Source of the DNA: Amyelois transitella
Lineage: Eukaryota; Arthropoda; Insecta; Lepidoptera; Pyralidae
Direction: 5' to 3'
DNA length: 64,000 nt
Assembly: GCF_032362555.1 (NCBI RefSeq)
Contig: NC_083517.1
Coordinates: 4,794,001-4,858,000, forward strand
Shown: piece after piece, positions 34,346-48,000 of the stretch
How positions within the stretch are numbered: position 1 is the stretch's first letter
Layout: every line of letters begins with the position of its first letter
The notes under the pieces: model-generated
Database searches by the model: none
Told to the model about the DNA's origin: nothing
The model's input: the letters and a program-made list of their open reading frames with translations, nothing else
Translations under genes and position numbers: made by a program

Positions 34346-36050
34346 AAAAATGGCCTTATGAACATGAATAAAGGCGAGATACCTACGTATTATTATTTTT
34401 ATCTTTGAATTATATCACCAAATAATATTTCTCAACTTTCTCTCTAAGGGCGATACCCCAGATTGTAGAGTACCTACTTATGACCGTTTCATTCGCAACA
34501 GTCAACCTTAAAGTATCGCTATTATTAGAAATTAAACACATAGCATAATGTCAAATATCAAATATTACATCCTATTGCAATAGCTTTTTACAATCATCAT
34601 TAATTAAATGGATAATTACTGCGGCCATAATAAAACAAATACACATAACGAATAAATACCAATTATTCATTCATTATGGCGCTATAGTATTACAAAGTAA
34701 TTTTAATTGTACTCTCATATATGTAGATCGTGGGGTGTTGTGATTGATAATTGAATTATTGGTTAATTCGGGCCAATTTCAGCCAAATTGATTCCCGTAG
34801 CAATTTGGTAAATCGACTGGGCGCTCTCGCCTAAGTGATGAGCTTTATTGCACACTCATATATTTTGCTTTGTGCTGAAATAGGATAAATGTAATCATTT
34901 TCGAATAAGGCCATGATAAATCGATTTTATGCAATTTAGTATTCATTTATTAATAGAACAAGACACGTTGGTAACAGTTTCGGCAAATCCCTGTAATTCC
35001 TGCATATATGTATGTATGATATTCCTGAAAGACATACAGATAAAAGTAATGACGAAATCATTTAGAAACTCAGACATTATTATAAGACAGCATTTCTTAC
35101 TCTAGTTCTGCTTTCATAAGACGTTTAAGAAATAGTTTGGGATTTATTTTTATCGAAGGAACATTAGAAAATATTTATCGGTACACACAGCCTTAGATCT
35201 GACATACCAAAACAAGTGACGAAGGCATTTTAATAACTTTTCATTAGTGAAGCCCTGAGCAGAGCAGGATATACAGCTACTTTAAATTTCGTTATAATCC
35301 TAATATTCCCGTTCTTAAAAAAGCTGCTTTACTATACCGACCTGCAAAACTTAGTACCTATCAAAAGTAACTCATTTTTTGAGTTGAGGTTAAAATTTGG
35401 AGTTTCATTCCACAGCCGATTCGGATCGTGAGTCGCCATTCAATATGCCATTATGCACCTCCAGAGGTAGATATAGATTTAATATTTTTAACAAAATGCT
35501 GTCTACTAGCAGAAGCCTAAGTGTATATACCTAAATCAAATTTTAATGTAAGTTATTCCAAACAGGGTAAATAATATTTCCAATGACGGACCTCTCCAAA
35601 TTATTTAACAGTAGTACAGTATCGAAATGAAAAGACCATTTCGATAAGATTTTCCTGTTACGTGGCTCGTTAGTTATTATGTATTACAAGGTAATTAATT
35701 ATATTTTGTTATTAAGCTCCATAAACGCGGAAGTAAAAGACTGGATGTCCAATTATTCTCAAGGATAAAGTTATTTAAGGAAAAAGAATACCTTCTAAAA
35801 ATTACTTTTCTCCAGCTTTTATATGTACTCCTATACCGAAGAAAACGAGTGGTGATTCTAATTAAAAAAAAACATAAAATTATGTATTATTCGTATAGAA
35901 ATTGATAACGATATCGCTGTTTGTGTATAACAAACAGTACATGCCATACTGGTATTTTGATTGAACACTATAATTATCGTCTAAATATAAAAAGATTTAT
36001 AATGAACGTTACAATACTGTATACTACACGAAAATATATCTTCAACTAGA
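34346..36050. other. Intergenic, nothing recognised
   Basis: No open frame, repeat family or structured element seen. Confidence 0.45.
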
Positions 36051-36440
36051 ATATGGTAAGTGAAAAGGAAGTTTTCATTACAAAAGATATTTTATCGTTA
36101 CAATTTAGAAAAGAGTTTAACAATGACTTGCCTCTTAGTGGTAATTGATATTGGGCCGTCTGAGCTGACCGCGAGAATAAGAAAATCCCTGGCTTACGTC
36201 GGAATGGGAGTATTACGAGTAAGTTCTGATAATGTTGTTAAGGTGCTTCGGTTGGTAGAGCCAGTAATCATCTCAATCAAGTTATACGCACATGCGTTAC
36301 TGAGCGACTAACTGACAGACAGTGTACGGCAAAAACTAGTGGACGTAGGAAGTTGAAACTTTGTATTAACTCGTATGTTTCTTATTCAAAGGTGTAGGAG
36401 AGAACTACGAGAGAACATCCTGGAATTCAGTATGTAATGG
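36051..36440 (+). repeat. Probable old transposable-element fragment
   Basis: The phrases GACAGTGTACGGCAAAAACT, GTTGAAACTTTGTA and GTGTAGGAGAGAACTACGAG are ones I associate with decayed insect repeats. The 83-codon frame at 36060-36311 in the same stretch has no motif that I recognise. Confidence 0.3.
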
Positions 36441-37551
36441 GAAATAAATGACATTTTTCTTTTTAAATGAGACAGAGTCTAGGGCTGCTGTGGTAAAGTG
36501 AATATACCTAAAAAAATATAATTTAATTTAAAGTAATCTGTTTTTATAAGTGATATAATAATTTGGAGATATAAGAACTAACTTTTGATTTGAAGGTAAA
36601 CACTACGCGATACAATCACTACAAAATTTATATTATCCTGTTGTAAATGTCGGAGAAAAAATTATTCCTTGTTGTTAACATTGTTACTTGGCAGTAATTA
36701 ACGAAGGCTAATTACATAAGCGGATTCTGTTTCCCCTCTATTACACGAGTGCCGAATTAAACGGGAACTATAAAGTTAATTAAAATAAATCTACCACAGA
36801 TTATTAAGAAAGTAATAACTTGGCATAGATATAACAACACTGGCGCTAGTTTAAAAACGTGGTGCGATTATACGAGTGCATTTAATAAAAGATTGGCAAC
36901 AAATCGCGTTGTATCGCTAAACTTGTAAGCAAAAAGCCACGTATTTATTTTTCCAGCTGTGTGGCACAGTTTAAAACTTAGGAACTGTACTCGCAGTCGA
37001 ACGAAGGTCCCAACAACATCTCAAAAAGCTCAACTATCTATAAGCACAAAACTTGTCCAGTCGCATTCACATCACATTTCTTGACACAACTTAGAAGAAC
37101 TCCCTATACGTAATATTGATTTTATAACAAAAACGAGGGGTTGGTTGCACGCGGGGTGAATGCCCTTGTCACTGCAGATTCGCAGCCATATTGGTTGGAA
37201 ACCCGTGTCACTAATGGAGTACCACCCGACGCCTAAAATATGGACTCTATTCTTGAAAGGTTTTTGTCAGAGAATCCGAATGTTCTGAATACATATACAA
37301 AAGTTCCAACCATTTCTTAAAGTTAATATTGTTAGGTAATGTGCCATACGTCATAAATGTGAACCTACAAATAAGCAATATAATAAAACACCCATGCATT
37401 TTGATCAAAGAATCTGTTTCAGTTCAAAAAAGTAACAATTATACAAATGAATTATAATAATGATAACAAAATAGCCTAGCCTACTTAATAGTTACGTGTT
37501 TTTCGTTTTGACTATAAAGGGAATTTATTTAAGAACGCGTAGGTGAAACTT
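36441..37551. other. Intergenic, nothing recognised
   Basis: No frame or repeat recognised. Confidence 0.4.
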
Positions 37552-37791
37552 ATAAATAAATATATACGGGACAAATTACACTGATTGAGTTAGCCTCGAA
37601 GTAAGTTCGAAACTTGTGTTACGAGATACTAACTCAACGATACTATATTTTATAATAAATACTTATATAGATAAACATCCAAGACCCAGGCCAATCAGAA
37701 AAAGTTCTTTTCTCATCATGCCCTGGCCGGGATTCGAACCCGGGACCTCTGGTGTCACAGACAAGCGTACTACCGCTGCGCCACAGAGGCC
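37552..37791 (-). repeat. tRNA-derived SINE with intact A and B boxes
   Basis: On the minus strand the element starts GCCTCTGTGGCGCAGCGGTA. It has an A box TGGCGCAGCGG (37773-37783) and a B box GGTTCGAATCC (37730-37740) at tRNA-like spacing. A non-tRNA body (AAACATCCAAGACCC in the opposite sense, TACGAGATACTAACTCAACG) and an AT-rich tail follow. The acceptor ends do not pair well and there is no proper anticodon arm, so this is a SINE, not a tRNA gene. The body recurs without its head at 7390-7535. Confidence 0.85.
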
Positions 37792-39338
37792 GTCGGTATT
37801 ATATATACTTATACTTATGCAATAACTATTTGTTATAATTCTTTTAAACTGTAAAGATATATAAAAATCATTTACATTACGTAAACAAAAATACATAACA
37901 ATCCAGCACACAGGTAAATGAGCAAATCAATTGGTTTTACAATTTCTTCGACATGATGTTTCAAGTAAGTTTTAAGATATACATAGATGTAAAAAAAATT
38001 TGGTTAGCATTATTATTGAAGTATCTAAATATACTCATATTGTTTATTGATATCTCAATTTTCGCATAGGCATTGACCCATTCTGCATTAAGAGTATCAG
38101 AACCGAGGCACAAAACACCGACAGGTTTAGATTAGGGTTTGACGTTCCATATAAATTTACCCACACACAAGAAATCAAAACAGAAATGTGGACCAATTTA
38201 GAACTTTGTAGTTAATTTCTGAAGCTTTTGGCAATGTTTGTTCATATTTAATTAATGTGAAACACATGCGGTATGTAATTGTGGCTGAGCGTTGATTTAT
38301 ATGTAAGTAATTGCGGTGTTGAAATTGTGAGTGTTAGTGAAATAGTAGAGATTGCATAATTTTGTAACAGTTGTGTACGAGTATTGGCCATACAATTGGT
38401 GATGTGTAAATATGTAATTTTTAAACATATAATTAATAAATCAATTTCACAAAGAATTGGATCGACAAGTACCTACTTCAGCTGACATGATGGAGGGCAA
38501 ATATAAGTAAATCATGAACTACGCATGTACTCTTAAATAATCCAAAAAATATACAAATACATACTATCACTGCAACTTCTTCAACTTGTGGATGTCGTTG
38601 AATTGAAAACGAATAAATGACAAAAGCGCTCTACTTAGTACATCGAAAGTCAAAATCATCAGTCTTTATGCAAGCACTCTCGAAATAAACTCTTAATCTA
38701 TTTTATTAAAAATAAAAACAATCCAAAGAAAGTTTGCAATCGCTAAAGTAATTTTGTACACTCGTCTGATCTCGGCACTGGCCGGATACGGTCTAACATA
38801 AATCATAGTACAATCGAGAAAACTTTGTAGAATTTTTATTTATGTTCATCTTACAAGTTATATCAGAAGCGGATGCTAACGGCGGCGCTTGTTTCTTGGC
38901 TAAGAAATATTTTATACAGATATTTCAGAAACGATATTCTAACGCTATATGGGTCTTAATATAAAGTTATCGTTTAAATATAGAGCTAGTCAAGAATAGA
39001 CCTCTAACAAGGTCTATTTTTATACGATTTATTTGTACTTGGACGCGAATAGCGTATGAAACAATGAGTATCTTTCTCACCGCAGTAAATTACGTTGCGT
39101 CTCTAAGTATATCTTTTCTTTATATAAGTGCCGAATGAGATATCTTTGATAATTTTTCTAATAGCTAACCATAAACAGATCAAATGCGATAAGAATAAAA
39201 AGTGTTAGCTATAAATTGTCACAATAAAGTTCTACTACATTGTCAACATTTTAAACCATAAAATTTGTGTTAATATAAAAATGATGGCCTAGATATCGAT
39301 AAAACCAAATCAAATATCAATCGTCGATTTTTGATGAT
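37792..39338. other. Intergenic, nothing recognised
   Basis: AT-rich; no gene or repeat family identified. Confidence 0.45.
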
Positions 39339-39860
39339 GTGTTGGGTTTCTCGCGAGCGCATTCTTCCATCCATCACAAGCTGCATCCATGGTCGGCCCC
39401 AGGGCTCAACCATCTAGAAAACTATCGCCCAGTACAACTTACGGAGGACTTCTCTTATAACGTGTGTAATACATTAACAAAGTCAGTAAATCATTTATGG
39501 GGAACTAACTGTATACGATTTTATAATAGGTTGTCGGAGTCGTTTCTTGATATGCCTGACCAAAATTCAAAGCGTATGTAAAGAAAGTACTTTGTGAGGA
39601 GGATCATTATAGATGTAATAATAAAAACATCTGGCTTGGCGCAGGAACCTCATATAGAATTGTTGTTTGATTCGAACCTAAATTTAAATTCAGTAGGTAC
39701 ACTCTGTACAAAAATCTATTTAAATTGTCAATCTGCGGCAGTAAACTTAGTTTTAAGTAATTTATTTGACGTCAAACAATGTTGTGAAACCAAAATATAT
39801 GACAATTATTAAGTGATGTTGCAGTGTCCCATGATAATGAATAAAAGTTTTAAATTTGAA
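39339..39860 (+). pseudogene. Possible relic of a non-LTR reverse transcriptase C terminus
   Basis: Frames at 39339-39581 and 39594-39812 together read RFYNRLSESFLDMPDQ and then RKYFVRR after a stop. This resembles the FYNxLPxxxxxLPxxxFK...KR region near the end of insect non-LTR RTs, followed by a 3' UTR-like stretch ending AATGAATAAAAGTTTTAAAT. The match is short and the first half of the frame is unrecognised. Confidence 0.3.
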
Positions 39861-40353
39861 TTTGAAAGAAAAATGTTCAGTTGATATCTTTCCCTCTTCT
39901 CTTATTCTAAATACCTTACATCTTGCTCATAAAAGGATTAACAAAACCAATAACCTATTTATTTTTATATATATCTTATTTAAATTAATAAATTGTTCAG
40001 TCTTTCATTTATTTTAGTTATACCTTATACTAACGTAACTTTGTAAATACTGTATGTTACTCTTTTTAACGCAAAATCTTAACGGATTTGAATGAAACCT
40101 TACAGTAGGTAATATGTTATGAGATTTTCACGTAGCCTACAATATAAACGCAAGCGCATGTGCAGACAGACGCCAGTTTCGTAAAATCTTCCATAATAAT
40201 ACTGTAAATGTTACACCATTCGAACAGCAGAGACTTAGACTTAAGTACATGTTGTGTAGTCTAGACTCTCGAATAAAAGTGCACAAGTCTTGCAAGCGTT
40301 CAGTGAAACGTTTCATATGTAAATGGTAGCGTAATCTGTATCTAGATGCCGGC

Positions 40354-40639
40354 GGCGAGCAGACAGCGATTGGCAATAGATTTGATCGCACTTTCAGTCC
40401 GGAGTGCATTTCTGGCCATAATACATTCGTGTTCGTTACGCTACATGTAAATAAAGTGCGCAAACTGGAATATTTGTGAATAATAATATTGAAAGCACTA
40501 CGCTCGTTATCAAATTGTTATTTTCCTTCATCCTTATTATTTTATACTATCCTAAATTCGTATATACTGGTGGCGAGCAGACAGCGCAGACGACATTGGC
40601 ATTAGATATGCTTCCAAAGTGCGAAAATTGGAGTATTTG
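40354..40639. repeat. Two related copies of a short sequence in direct orientation
   Basis: GGCGAGCAGACAGCG occurs at 40354-40368 and 40572-40586. ATTGGCAATAGAT/ATTGGCATTAGAT and AAAGTGCGCAAACTGGAATA/AAAGTGCGAAAATTGGAGTA follow both times. The second copy is shorter by about 60 bp between the last two blocks. Confidence 0.7.
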
Positions 40640-42770
40640 ATCTTGTACAAAAATGCACCGACTTTATTCCTAAGACTACATTCAAAAAGTTAAGACCACT
40701 TCCTTCTTCTCTTTCCTCTTGGCTTTAAGTCCCAGTTGCATCCTAACCGCTCTAGAGAGGAGCCCGCGTGTAGTATGTATTTCTTTTCTTTTCTCCGCAA
40801 CCTTTGCAGGTATGGTTACACATCCAGTTGCCTAAATGAGCAAATTTTCATCACGATGTTTTGCCTCACTGTAAGAGCATCGGTTAGTATTCAAACTAAT
40901 GTACATAACTTGTAACTTCTACATAATTAAGACCGCTTTCTTTTTCATCGTCATAATATTATCCAACTTTCGTGTACAAGTTTATAATAAAACCCCATTA
41001 ATGTCGGATCAGTAGATTTTGAGAAAATTGCGAACCTTTTATTGTTAAAATAGCGACATAGGAGTAATGTTCCAAAAATGTTTTTAAATCTTATATGGAA
41101 AAGAATCGTATTTAAACTCGCCAAATAAGGCGACTTTCGAACTTATTTAAACAGTGAAATAATGTCAGTATATCCAAATGTACTTTATTCATATCCGGTC
41201 TACACTGTAGATATCCGGTCCCACAAAGATAAGAAGCCTAAAGATAACGTTAAACAGAGATCGTTGCAAGTTTTCTTCGTAAGAGACAATTTGTTTAGTT
41301 GATTTCGAGGAAATCCAAGTAAAGTAGGTAGGTGTAATTAACAACTACAAAAAACAGCTTAAAAGGTCTGAAAGTCTTGTGACTAGTGGTTTTATCTGCC
41401 CCGTTAGAGATAAAGATATAATATTTGATAATACTTAACATTTTTCTGTATAGACTTTCTAAAAGTTTTACATGGTTTTTGATAGCCCAATAGATATATA
41501 AAGACAGAATCAGAGGTCACAAACGCGAAGGTCATATTGACATGGATGGTTTATAAGAGATTGGTTGATCCAGTAACGGGTTCATATCAAGAACATGCAA
41601 GCCCATCACATAAAATACGAAAACCAAATTTTTAAGCTTTCCCTTCATTGATTTTTAAAACAATTAAGTAATTACTTTTAAAGAATCAGGCTCCAGGTAG
41701 CACACAATTTTTTTCAATTTTTTTTTCGCTACCCGACTAGCACGGAAGCTATTCACTGTCGTCACGTTTGAAGTGCACCATAGTACTGCCAAGAAAAAGG
41801 CAGAAGAAGGAGCTGGCGGAGGATCTCAACAAATACCCACTGATGACTGAATGGCGATTGTGACGTGGGCGGAAGCGTAGTAGTAGCGTAGAGGCTTTTA
41901 CCCCATTAAAAAATTGATTACTAATGTACAGCCTGTATTCTGTAAACTTACAAATATAATAAATTTAACGCTTTTGTGTTCGCACATTTGTTTTAAAAAA
42001 AATTATAGATTTTGACGAAATTTGGTGATAAGGAAGCGACGTATAAATTAAGGGTAAGATTAGAATTTCCACGGGAAGAAAGACGCAGGTCTAGTAGTGA
42101 ATAGATGTTGTAGCAGATGTTTTAACTAAAACTGCGTTTTGAAGCGGAGATAACGATTATAATATTATTTTGACACTGATTTATTATTATAATGGCAGAT
42201 TTCTAAACGGAATTTTCTGATTTAATTTATTAATCTCTTGTTAAATATCAATTATGGTTGAAGAAAGTCGACTTATTTTACTCAGCTATATATGTATACC
42301 ATTTTCTCACGTTTTAACCATGCTTTCTCTTTAAGCGTGTGAAATAACTTTACTACGTTCTTTTAAAAAATGTAACAACAGATATTGTTTAATTTCATAT
42401 TTAGTATCATTCTTCTTCTTGTCGGTGGAGTTGAGTGGGGTGTCTTCCATTCATAAAAAGAATCTGAAATTAGGAGTATCACCATTTTAAATACTTACCA
42501 TTAAAAGAAAAGGTATATATAATAAGTTATATAAATTTTATAATTTTATAAAAATACTGTTAATATGTAATTATATTTTTTTACTTATTTCATTATTGCT
42601 AAGCTACGTTAGCATAAATTAGTGTTTGTACGACTTGTAAAATAAAATGGCTGAGATATAGAGACGGACATGCGATCATGACTAACCTATAAGGGATCCG
42701 AACAATAATATTTATAATAACTTTTTTTAAGAAACACTTCCAAGATCATATATTTAAAACAAAATCTTCT
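40640..42770. other. Intergenic with scattered repeat debris
   Basis: Pieces that look like decayed repeats are CTCTTGGCTTTAAGTCCCAG near 40719, CATCACGATGTTTTGCCTCA near 40850, and a weak SINE-tail-like GTGGTTTTATCTGCCCC at 41387. No gene is seen; the 108-codon frame on the minus strand just before it (40137-40463) is unrecognised. Confidence 0.35.
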
Positions 42771-42919
42771 TCTTCCTCTTGGTGTTGGTACTAGTTACAT
42801 CCTCACCTGATAAGAGAATTGAGTTGTGTGCGCCTTTTGATATGATCCCAGGTTGGATGATTCAGTATATTCCACCGGAGACTGGATATTGTGGAAAACA
42901 TCTGCAATATTATATATCT

Positions 42920-43071
<152 letters not shown>

Positions 43072-43541
43072 TGAAATATTTATTAAATATCTATTTATAT
43101 ATATTTTTACATTAATAAATTTAAGAAAATATTAATAAATATTTAAATTTTTTTATTCAGTCACTACGGCTGCGTACTGCTACCCATCAACAAACGAAAA
43201 AGCTTCGCTTGTTGGGCATACTAACCATGTTTGGTAATAAGATCTATTTGCCCCCTTCATGTGCGGAACCCTAATAAGGTGTCAGTTTATCAGCTAGTTT
43301 CGAGCATTGCCCTCACTTCCGCCGACTTATCGCAGTGTGCTCACCGGCGCAAGGCTGAGTCAGCTGTCATGTAACGGAACTAAGATAATACGTGAGTGAA
43401 TTAGAAAATTGAGAAACAAATGATTTTTGCCTGATCCAACTTTCATCACGCCAGAGATTTTAATTGCTACGATGGTGGATGTGGGCCGCAGTATGTAACT
43501 AAGACCCATGCCATGCAGACCAATAATCTTAAAAAGATTTA
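43072..43541. other. Intergenic, no gene seen
   Basis: A moderately GC-richer stretch at 43290-43380 ends in a donor-like ATAC|GTGAGT at about 43389. No coding frame is associated with it. Confidence 0.35.
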
Positions 43542-43632
43542 ATGGCCCAGCTGAATGACTTCATGACGACATTGAGATTTAGATATCGACAAACTGTTAG
43601 TCCATCGCCTAACAGAAGAATCCCAAGTATTT
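43542..43632 (-). repeat. SINE-like fragment, minus strand
   Basis: TGGCCCAGCTGAATGACT, ACATTGAGATTTAGATAT, GTTAGTCCATCGCCTAACAG and AAGAATCCCAAGT follow the reverse-complement order of the family body. Head and tail are missing. Confidence 0.6.
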
Positions 43633-44299
43633 AAATATTTCTTTTGATTGATATAAAAACATGCGTAAGCAGTCAATACGTAATGAAATAAAACATTAAT
43701 AAGTTATTAAAAAATGAGAAACAAATGGCTTTAAGTTTATCTTTAGCAAGACGTTACTCACGCCGGAGATTTGGGTTGTGCGTGGGAATTCGGTTTTCAT
43801 GATCCAATTTTCGATGGTGGTCCTGTTTGAAACCAAGAATCGTGAATGTCTCGCTTAAGAAAGTTTTGATAAAGCTTGATCAAAATAATCTCCTACGTTC
43901 TGTAATATACTGCGTTAGAAGAATCTTTATGACCATGTTTTGTCATATAACATTGTGTAATGAGAAATTTGTTTCATAAATATCACAAGTGACTTAAAAT
44001 GGAATCATTAGACTTAAAAAGCAGGTTTTAACTGAAACTGAAACACCAGAAATTCTTGAACTGACTTGGATAAGCCTAAAATGTGATAAGCCTACAAACT
44101 TGTGCATGTCGGTCAAGTTAACTTCAAATACGTACTTACGTCGCTCCGCGTCTACTTAATTGGTATTTCATATTCAAATTGGTATTTACCAGTAAATAAA
44201 ATTGATTCATTTATAAATTACTTACTTGAAATCAATAGTACAATATAGACTTTACTGTAACAGAATACCATAATCGTATGATGGAACTACGCATTCCTA

Positions 44300-44725
44300 T
44301 TACAAGAAACAAACAAATAACTTCATACACTTAAATATGTAGTAACTACTTATGTAAATCAAATAAGTTTTATCGTAACAGGTCACGCATGACATGAGTC
44401 TGAAGAGGTAACTGAAATATATTGGTAAAGGGATCTGCGAAGGGCTCAAGTGGAGCATTTTGTATATGTTCCGATGAGAAACCCAACGAAAAGACGCCCA
44501 TTCCGCTATTTTACATATATACTGCTCATAATAGTCGCTTAGACGAATCAGGCGTGAACGGATTCCGATAAAAATGCCTGGTAACTCAGTCAATGCGTAT
44601 ACCGTAATCTGCATGGTAATAGTACAAAATGAACCGCGTTTTCCATTATTTTCCCAAAATATTTTTGTTGCGGCGTCGTACGCTGCAGAGCGGGGGAAAA
44701 GCGTATAAACATTGGAATAAATCAT
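44300..44725 (-). other. 141-codon open frame of unknown nature
   Basis: This is the longest open frame apart from the LRR-Ig gene. The first part (44400-44725) has a less AT-biased composition than its surroundings and includes RWVSHRNIYKMLHLSPSQIP. The C-terminal third is low-complexity and Y/I/C-rich. I see no signal peptide, splice partner, known motif or repeat signature. It could be a relic of a mobile element or chance. Confidence 0.15.
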
Positions 44726-44932
44726 TTCACATCCTCTTTGTATAAACTAAATAGGTGTTTTGGTACCAAATCTCTGAAAATATCCCACAATCGCAATATT
44801 ATAGCGAGAAAATGTCTAAACGGGTAACCATGATGTGTAATATAAATGAAATTTGGTTTAGTTTCTTTAAATTTACGTTGTTAAAATATCGTATTATAAG
44901 TAATGATGTAGATGCCATCATAGTAATGGGAG

Positions 44933-45021
44933 TATAAAAGCGCTATTCAATCAAACTACAATCAATTATTCTTGATTGTGTTGTTATTTAGAATTGGACT
45001 GTCCCTGGAAAGTAATTTTAG
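44933..45021 (+). promoter_or_regulatory. Strong TATA-box promoter motif without an evident gene
   Basis: GGGAGTATAAAAGCGC (TATA at 44933-44939, with G/C flanks as in strong insect core promoters) is followed by about 80 bases without ATG and then TTTTAG|GTAAAG near 45021. No coding frame follows in the next kilobases. Confidence 0.25.
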
Positions 45022-45045
45022 GTAAAGTCAATTGTAACTACACAA

Positions 45046-45091
45046 TTTCGTGCCGATAACTCAGACCGTTTCGTGCCGATAACTCAGACCG
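45046..45091. repeat. Perfect 23-bp tandem duplication
   Basis: A 23-bp unit beginning TTTCGTGCCGATAACTC occurs twice with no spacer and no mismatch (45046-45068, 45069-45091). Confidence 0.95.
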
Positions 45092-48000
45092 ACGATTAAT
45101 GCTTCAAATGTTGTATGTGACGTCAACTGACATTGTATCTGCATGAATTGAACGTTGTCTGTCTCCTTTACCTTAACTCACTTCATATGAGGTCGGTTTG
45201 TAGATTCATACCATCATCACAATTTCTCTTAAAGCCAAAATTACGCGTAACGACTTTTAATAAGTTTGTAAGTTCAAAAGCATTCTTTTTCTTCATCTTT
45301 ATCGCAACCTTTTCTTATTCTTTACGTGGATTATTACTCGTAACTGAGTAAAGGCATAAATAGACTATGGTATGGTACTTAGTTCTACAGCAAAGAAATC
45401 GAATAATTAGTCCTACATTATTCCGATTTCTATGGTCTACAGATAATAGTTACCAGCACCTATATCACCGCGCCATCTTCACTACATCGTCAAGTAGGTT
45501 AGGTACTCGTTTGTGTCTGAAGATAGGTAAAAAACTTTCTATTCTTTTCGACTGCTCCTCTGCATGACATCTAGAGTTCATATTTATTGCCTTATATTCA
45601 AAGTTTTCATAAATTATACCCATTTTGCAATGCTAAAGTTAATACTTATGTTAAATTCTAATGTGTACGTACTTAGTAGCTCGGGAGCATTAGCTAGGAT
45701 TTATGTTTTTAAAATCGGTACTCTTCCCTGTATAAAAGTGATGTATTGTGTTTTTATTCGGCTCACAAAATTTTGAATAAGTAATTATTTTGTTTCATGT
45801 GGAAAACAGGGTGAGCCCGGGTAAACAGGAAGTACCGCGCCGCCGCCAAACAAAAGAAAGTTTTACGACTGTGAATATACGAGAAGCGTTCCTAATTTAT
45901 CGAAGAACAAAAGCAATTTTGCAACAGTTGTAACAACGCAGCCCCAAGCATGCTTGCGTGCTACTTCGTGTAGATGTCTAATCTCAAGCTAACTTACCCA
46001 TAAAACTTTAACCTAGTTCGAGGCAAAATGGCCTTTTGAACGTTCTTGAAACATTTAAAATAGTTAATTACTAGTTGGATGGGCTGAAAGCGTTTTCACT
46101 TTTTGCTGTCCGTTATAAGACATGCAATTGAATAAGGACGTGGTTAGCTTTAGTACAAATCAATTACCTTTTTCCTTGAGTTGTAAGTGAGTATTTCAAC
46201 GAAGACAGCGATTTATTTATTCGGAACAAGCTTTTCCCCACGGCTTTCCCTTAGTAAATTTCCTTTTTTGTACAAATTTCCTTTTCCAGACTGAATTTCT
46301 TTATACTCTGCATGTCTTTCGCCGAAGTCCAATCCATCATTGTCGTGTTGAATAAGTAAATGACGTTGAATATAAAAATCACATACATATTATTTTTCTT
46401 TGAAGGGCAACCGAGCAAAAATTACCCTAGTAGGTTTAAGTTTGTATATTTCTAACTGAGGGGTTGATTCTGCTTTAAAATTCGTATGCGTTGTAATTGT
46501 GTATTATAGTGATTAACATGTGTAGACTTTTTACCTACGTGAACATTTTTTCTATAATGAGCATTCGACTTTGCGTTACATCGACCTTAGTTACAAAATG
46601 TCAATAGAAAATTTTGCAGGTATGCTGTTATGGATTCTTTATGCCCGGTTGACCCGCAGCTCTGCTTTTCCCAGAAATGCCCCAATATACCGGCAGGATA
46701 AATTAAAATAAGGAGACTGGGAAAATACGGTTTTTACTTTTCCAATGACGAAAACTAAAAATATTCAAAAAACACATAGATAAATAAGAAATATTTTTAA
46801 ACCCTACCTTTTGGTGATTAAGTCATCAGGAGTTTAGGTAACAAAGGCAGTTGAATCCATGAATCATTTGACATATGGTATCATAGAAATGGAGAGTGTC
46901 AACTCCGAGTTTTGAACAAAAGCCATCATCAAAATTATAATAGAATGCAACTTCAACAAAGAATTTCACTTTTAGAGCAACACGAGTTTAACGAAATCAA
47001 AACTTATTTATGACACGAAAGAAGAATCGAACATCATTTTCGTAAGTAGATATAATTTTTAAATATAAAGTGGCACTTGACACTACAAACCCAGAATTAA
47101 AATATGTAGAGAACTTGGAAAAGTTCATAGGTTAGTCAGAGCACCTTTCAACTCGGCACGTGTAGGCTAACAGCCTGCAACTGACATTCACTTATTTTTA
47201 CAGTTTCACGAATGCCGTAGGTATAAAGTAATATTATTTTGTGCACAAAGTTTTTTTTATAAGGACACATTTGTGGGCACTTATTCGGTAGGCCATAGTT
47301 TTCAGAGAAGTACTTTTAATTTGTATTTATGTCCAATTTATCCCGATGGAAATAAATAAAAGAGCAAAGTTAGTCAGACGGGAGTTGCTACCACCACAAA
47401 CCTTACTTACCCCACCAGGATCATGGTTACTGGTGAAAACGAGGGCTCCTGTCAACAGAGGTGAAGATGCAGTTGTAATTTAAATCAAGACGATCATTAA
47501 TATTTGCTCACGTTATAAATGGTTCCATATTTTTTGAATAGTTGCATTCGCTAGTTCAATATTTACCTGTGGTTGGTTCTGGTCACCAAGTTTTATTCTG
47601 CTAAATGTTAGAATGCATTGTTTTATCTACAACTGCTATGAAATGGAATCTCATCTGACTTAATACAACGGGAGTTGTCTAGAAGGCATTCGATTGAGGA
47701 AAGTTTACCTATCTAAATATAGACTCTGCATTATAAATATATGGCTTTGGCTACACAGCTACGTACTTTCTGAAGGAAAAATACCGAAACATTCGTAATT
47801 AACATTTTTATATTAAAATAGAATTTGCACTCCGGGGTCCAGGTCGTGGCGTGCCCAGTGCTCCAGCCATGTATAAGGTGAGGATGTAACACGATTCACG
47901 CAAGCAGGATGATGATTATATATCTAAAACAACAAAAAAGAAATATCCATTTATTAAAAAAAAAACACAAAAGTGACGTTGCCAAAACAATGGTTAAATA

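Noticed and set aside
37720..37791. tRNA gene on the minus strand
   Set aside because: A and B boxes are present, but the acceptor ends do not pair, there is no proper anticodon arm, and a SINE body follows.
37616..37825. Open frame containing PWPGFEPGTSG
   Set aside because: It is the antisense of the tRNA-like SINE head (B box read as protein), a common false gene call.
41387..41420. SINE tail copy
   Set aside because: Only a loose resemblance (TATCTGCCCCGTTAGAGATA); too diverged to call.
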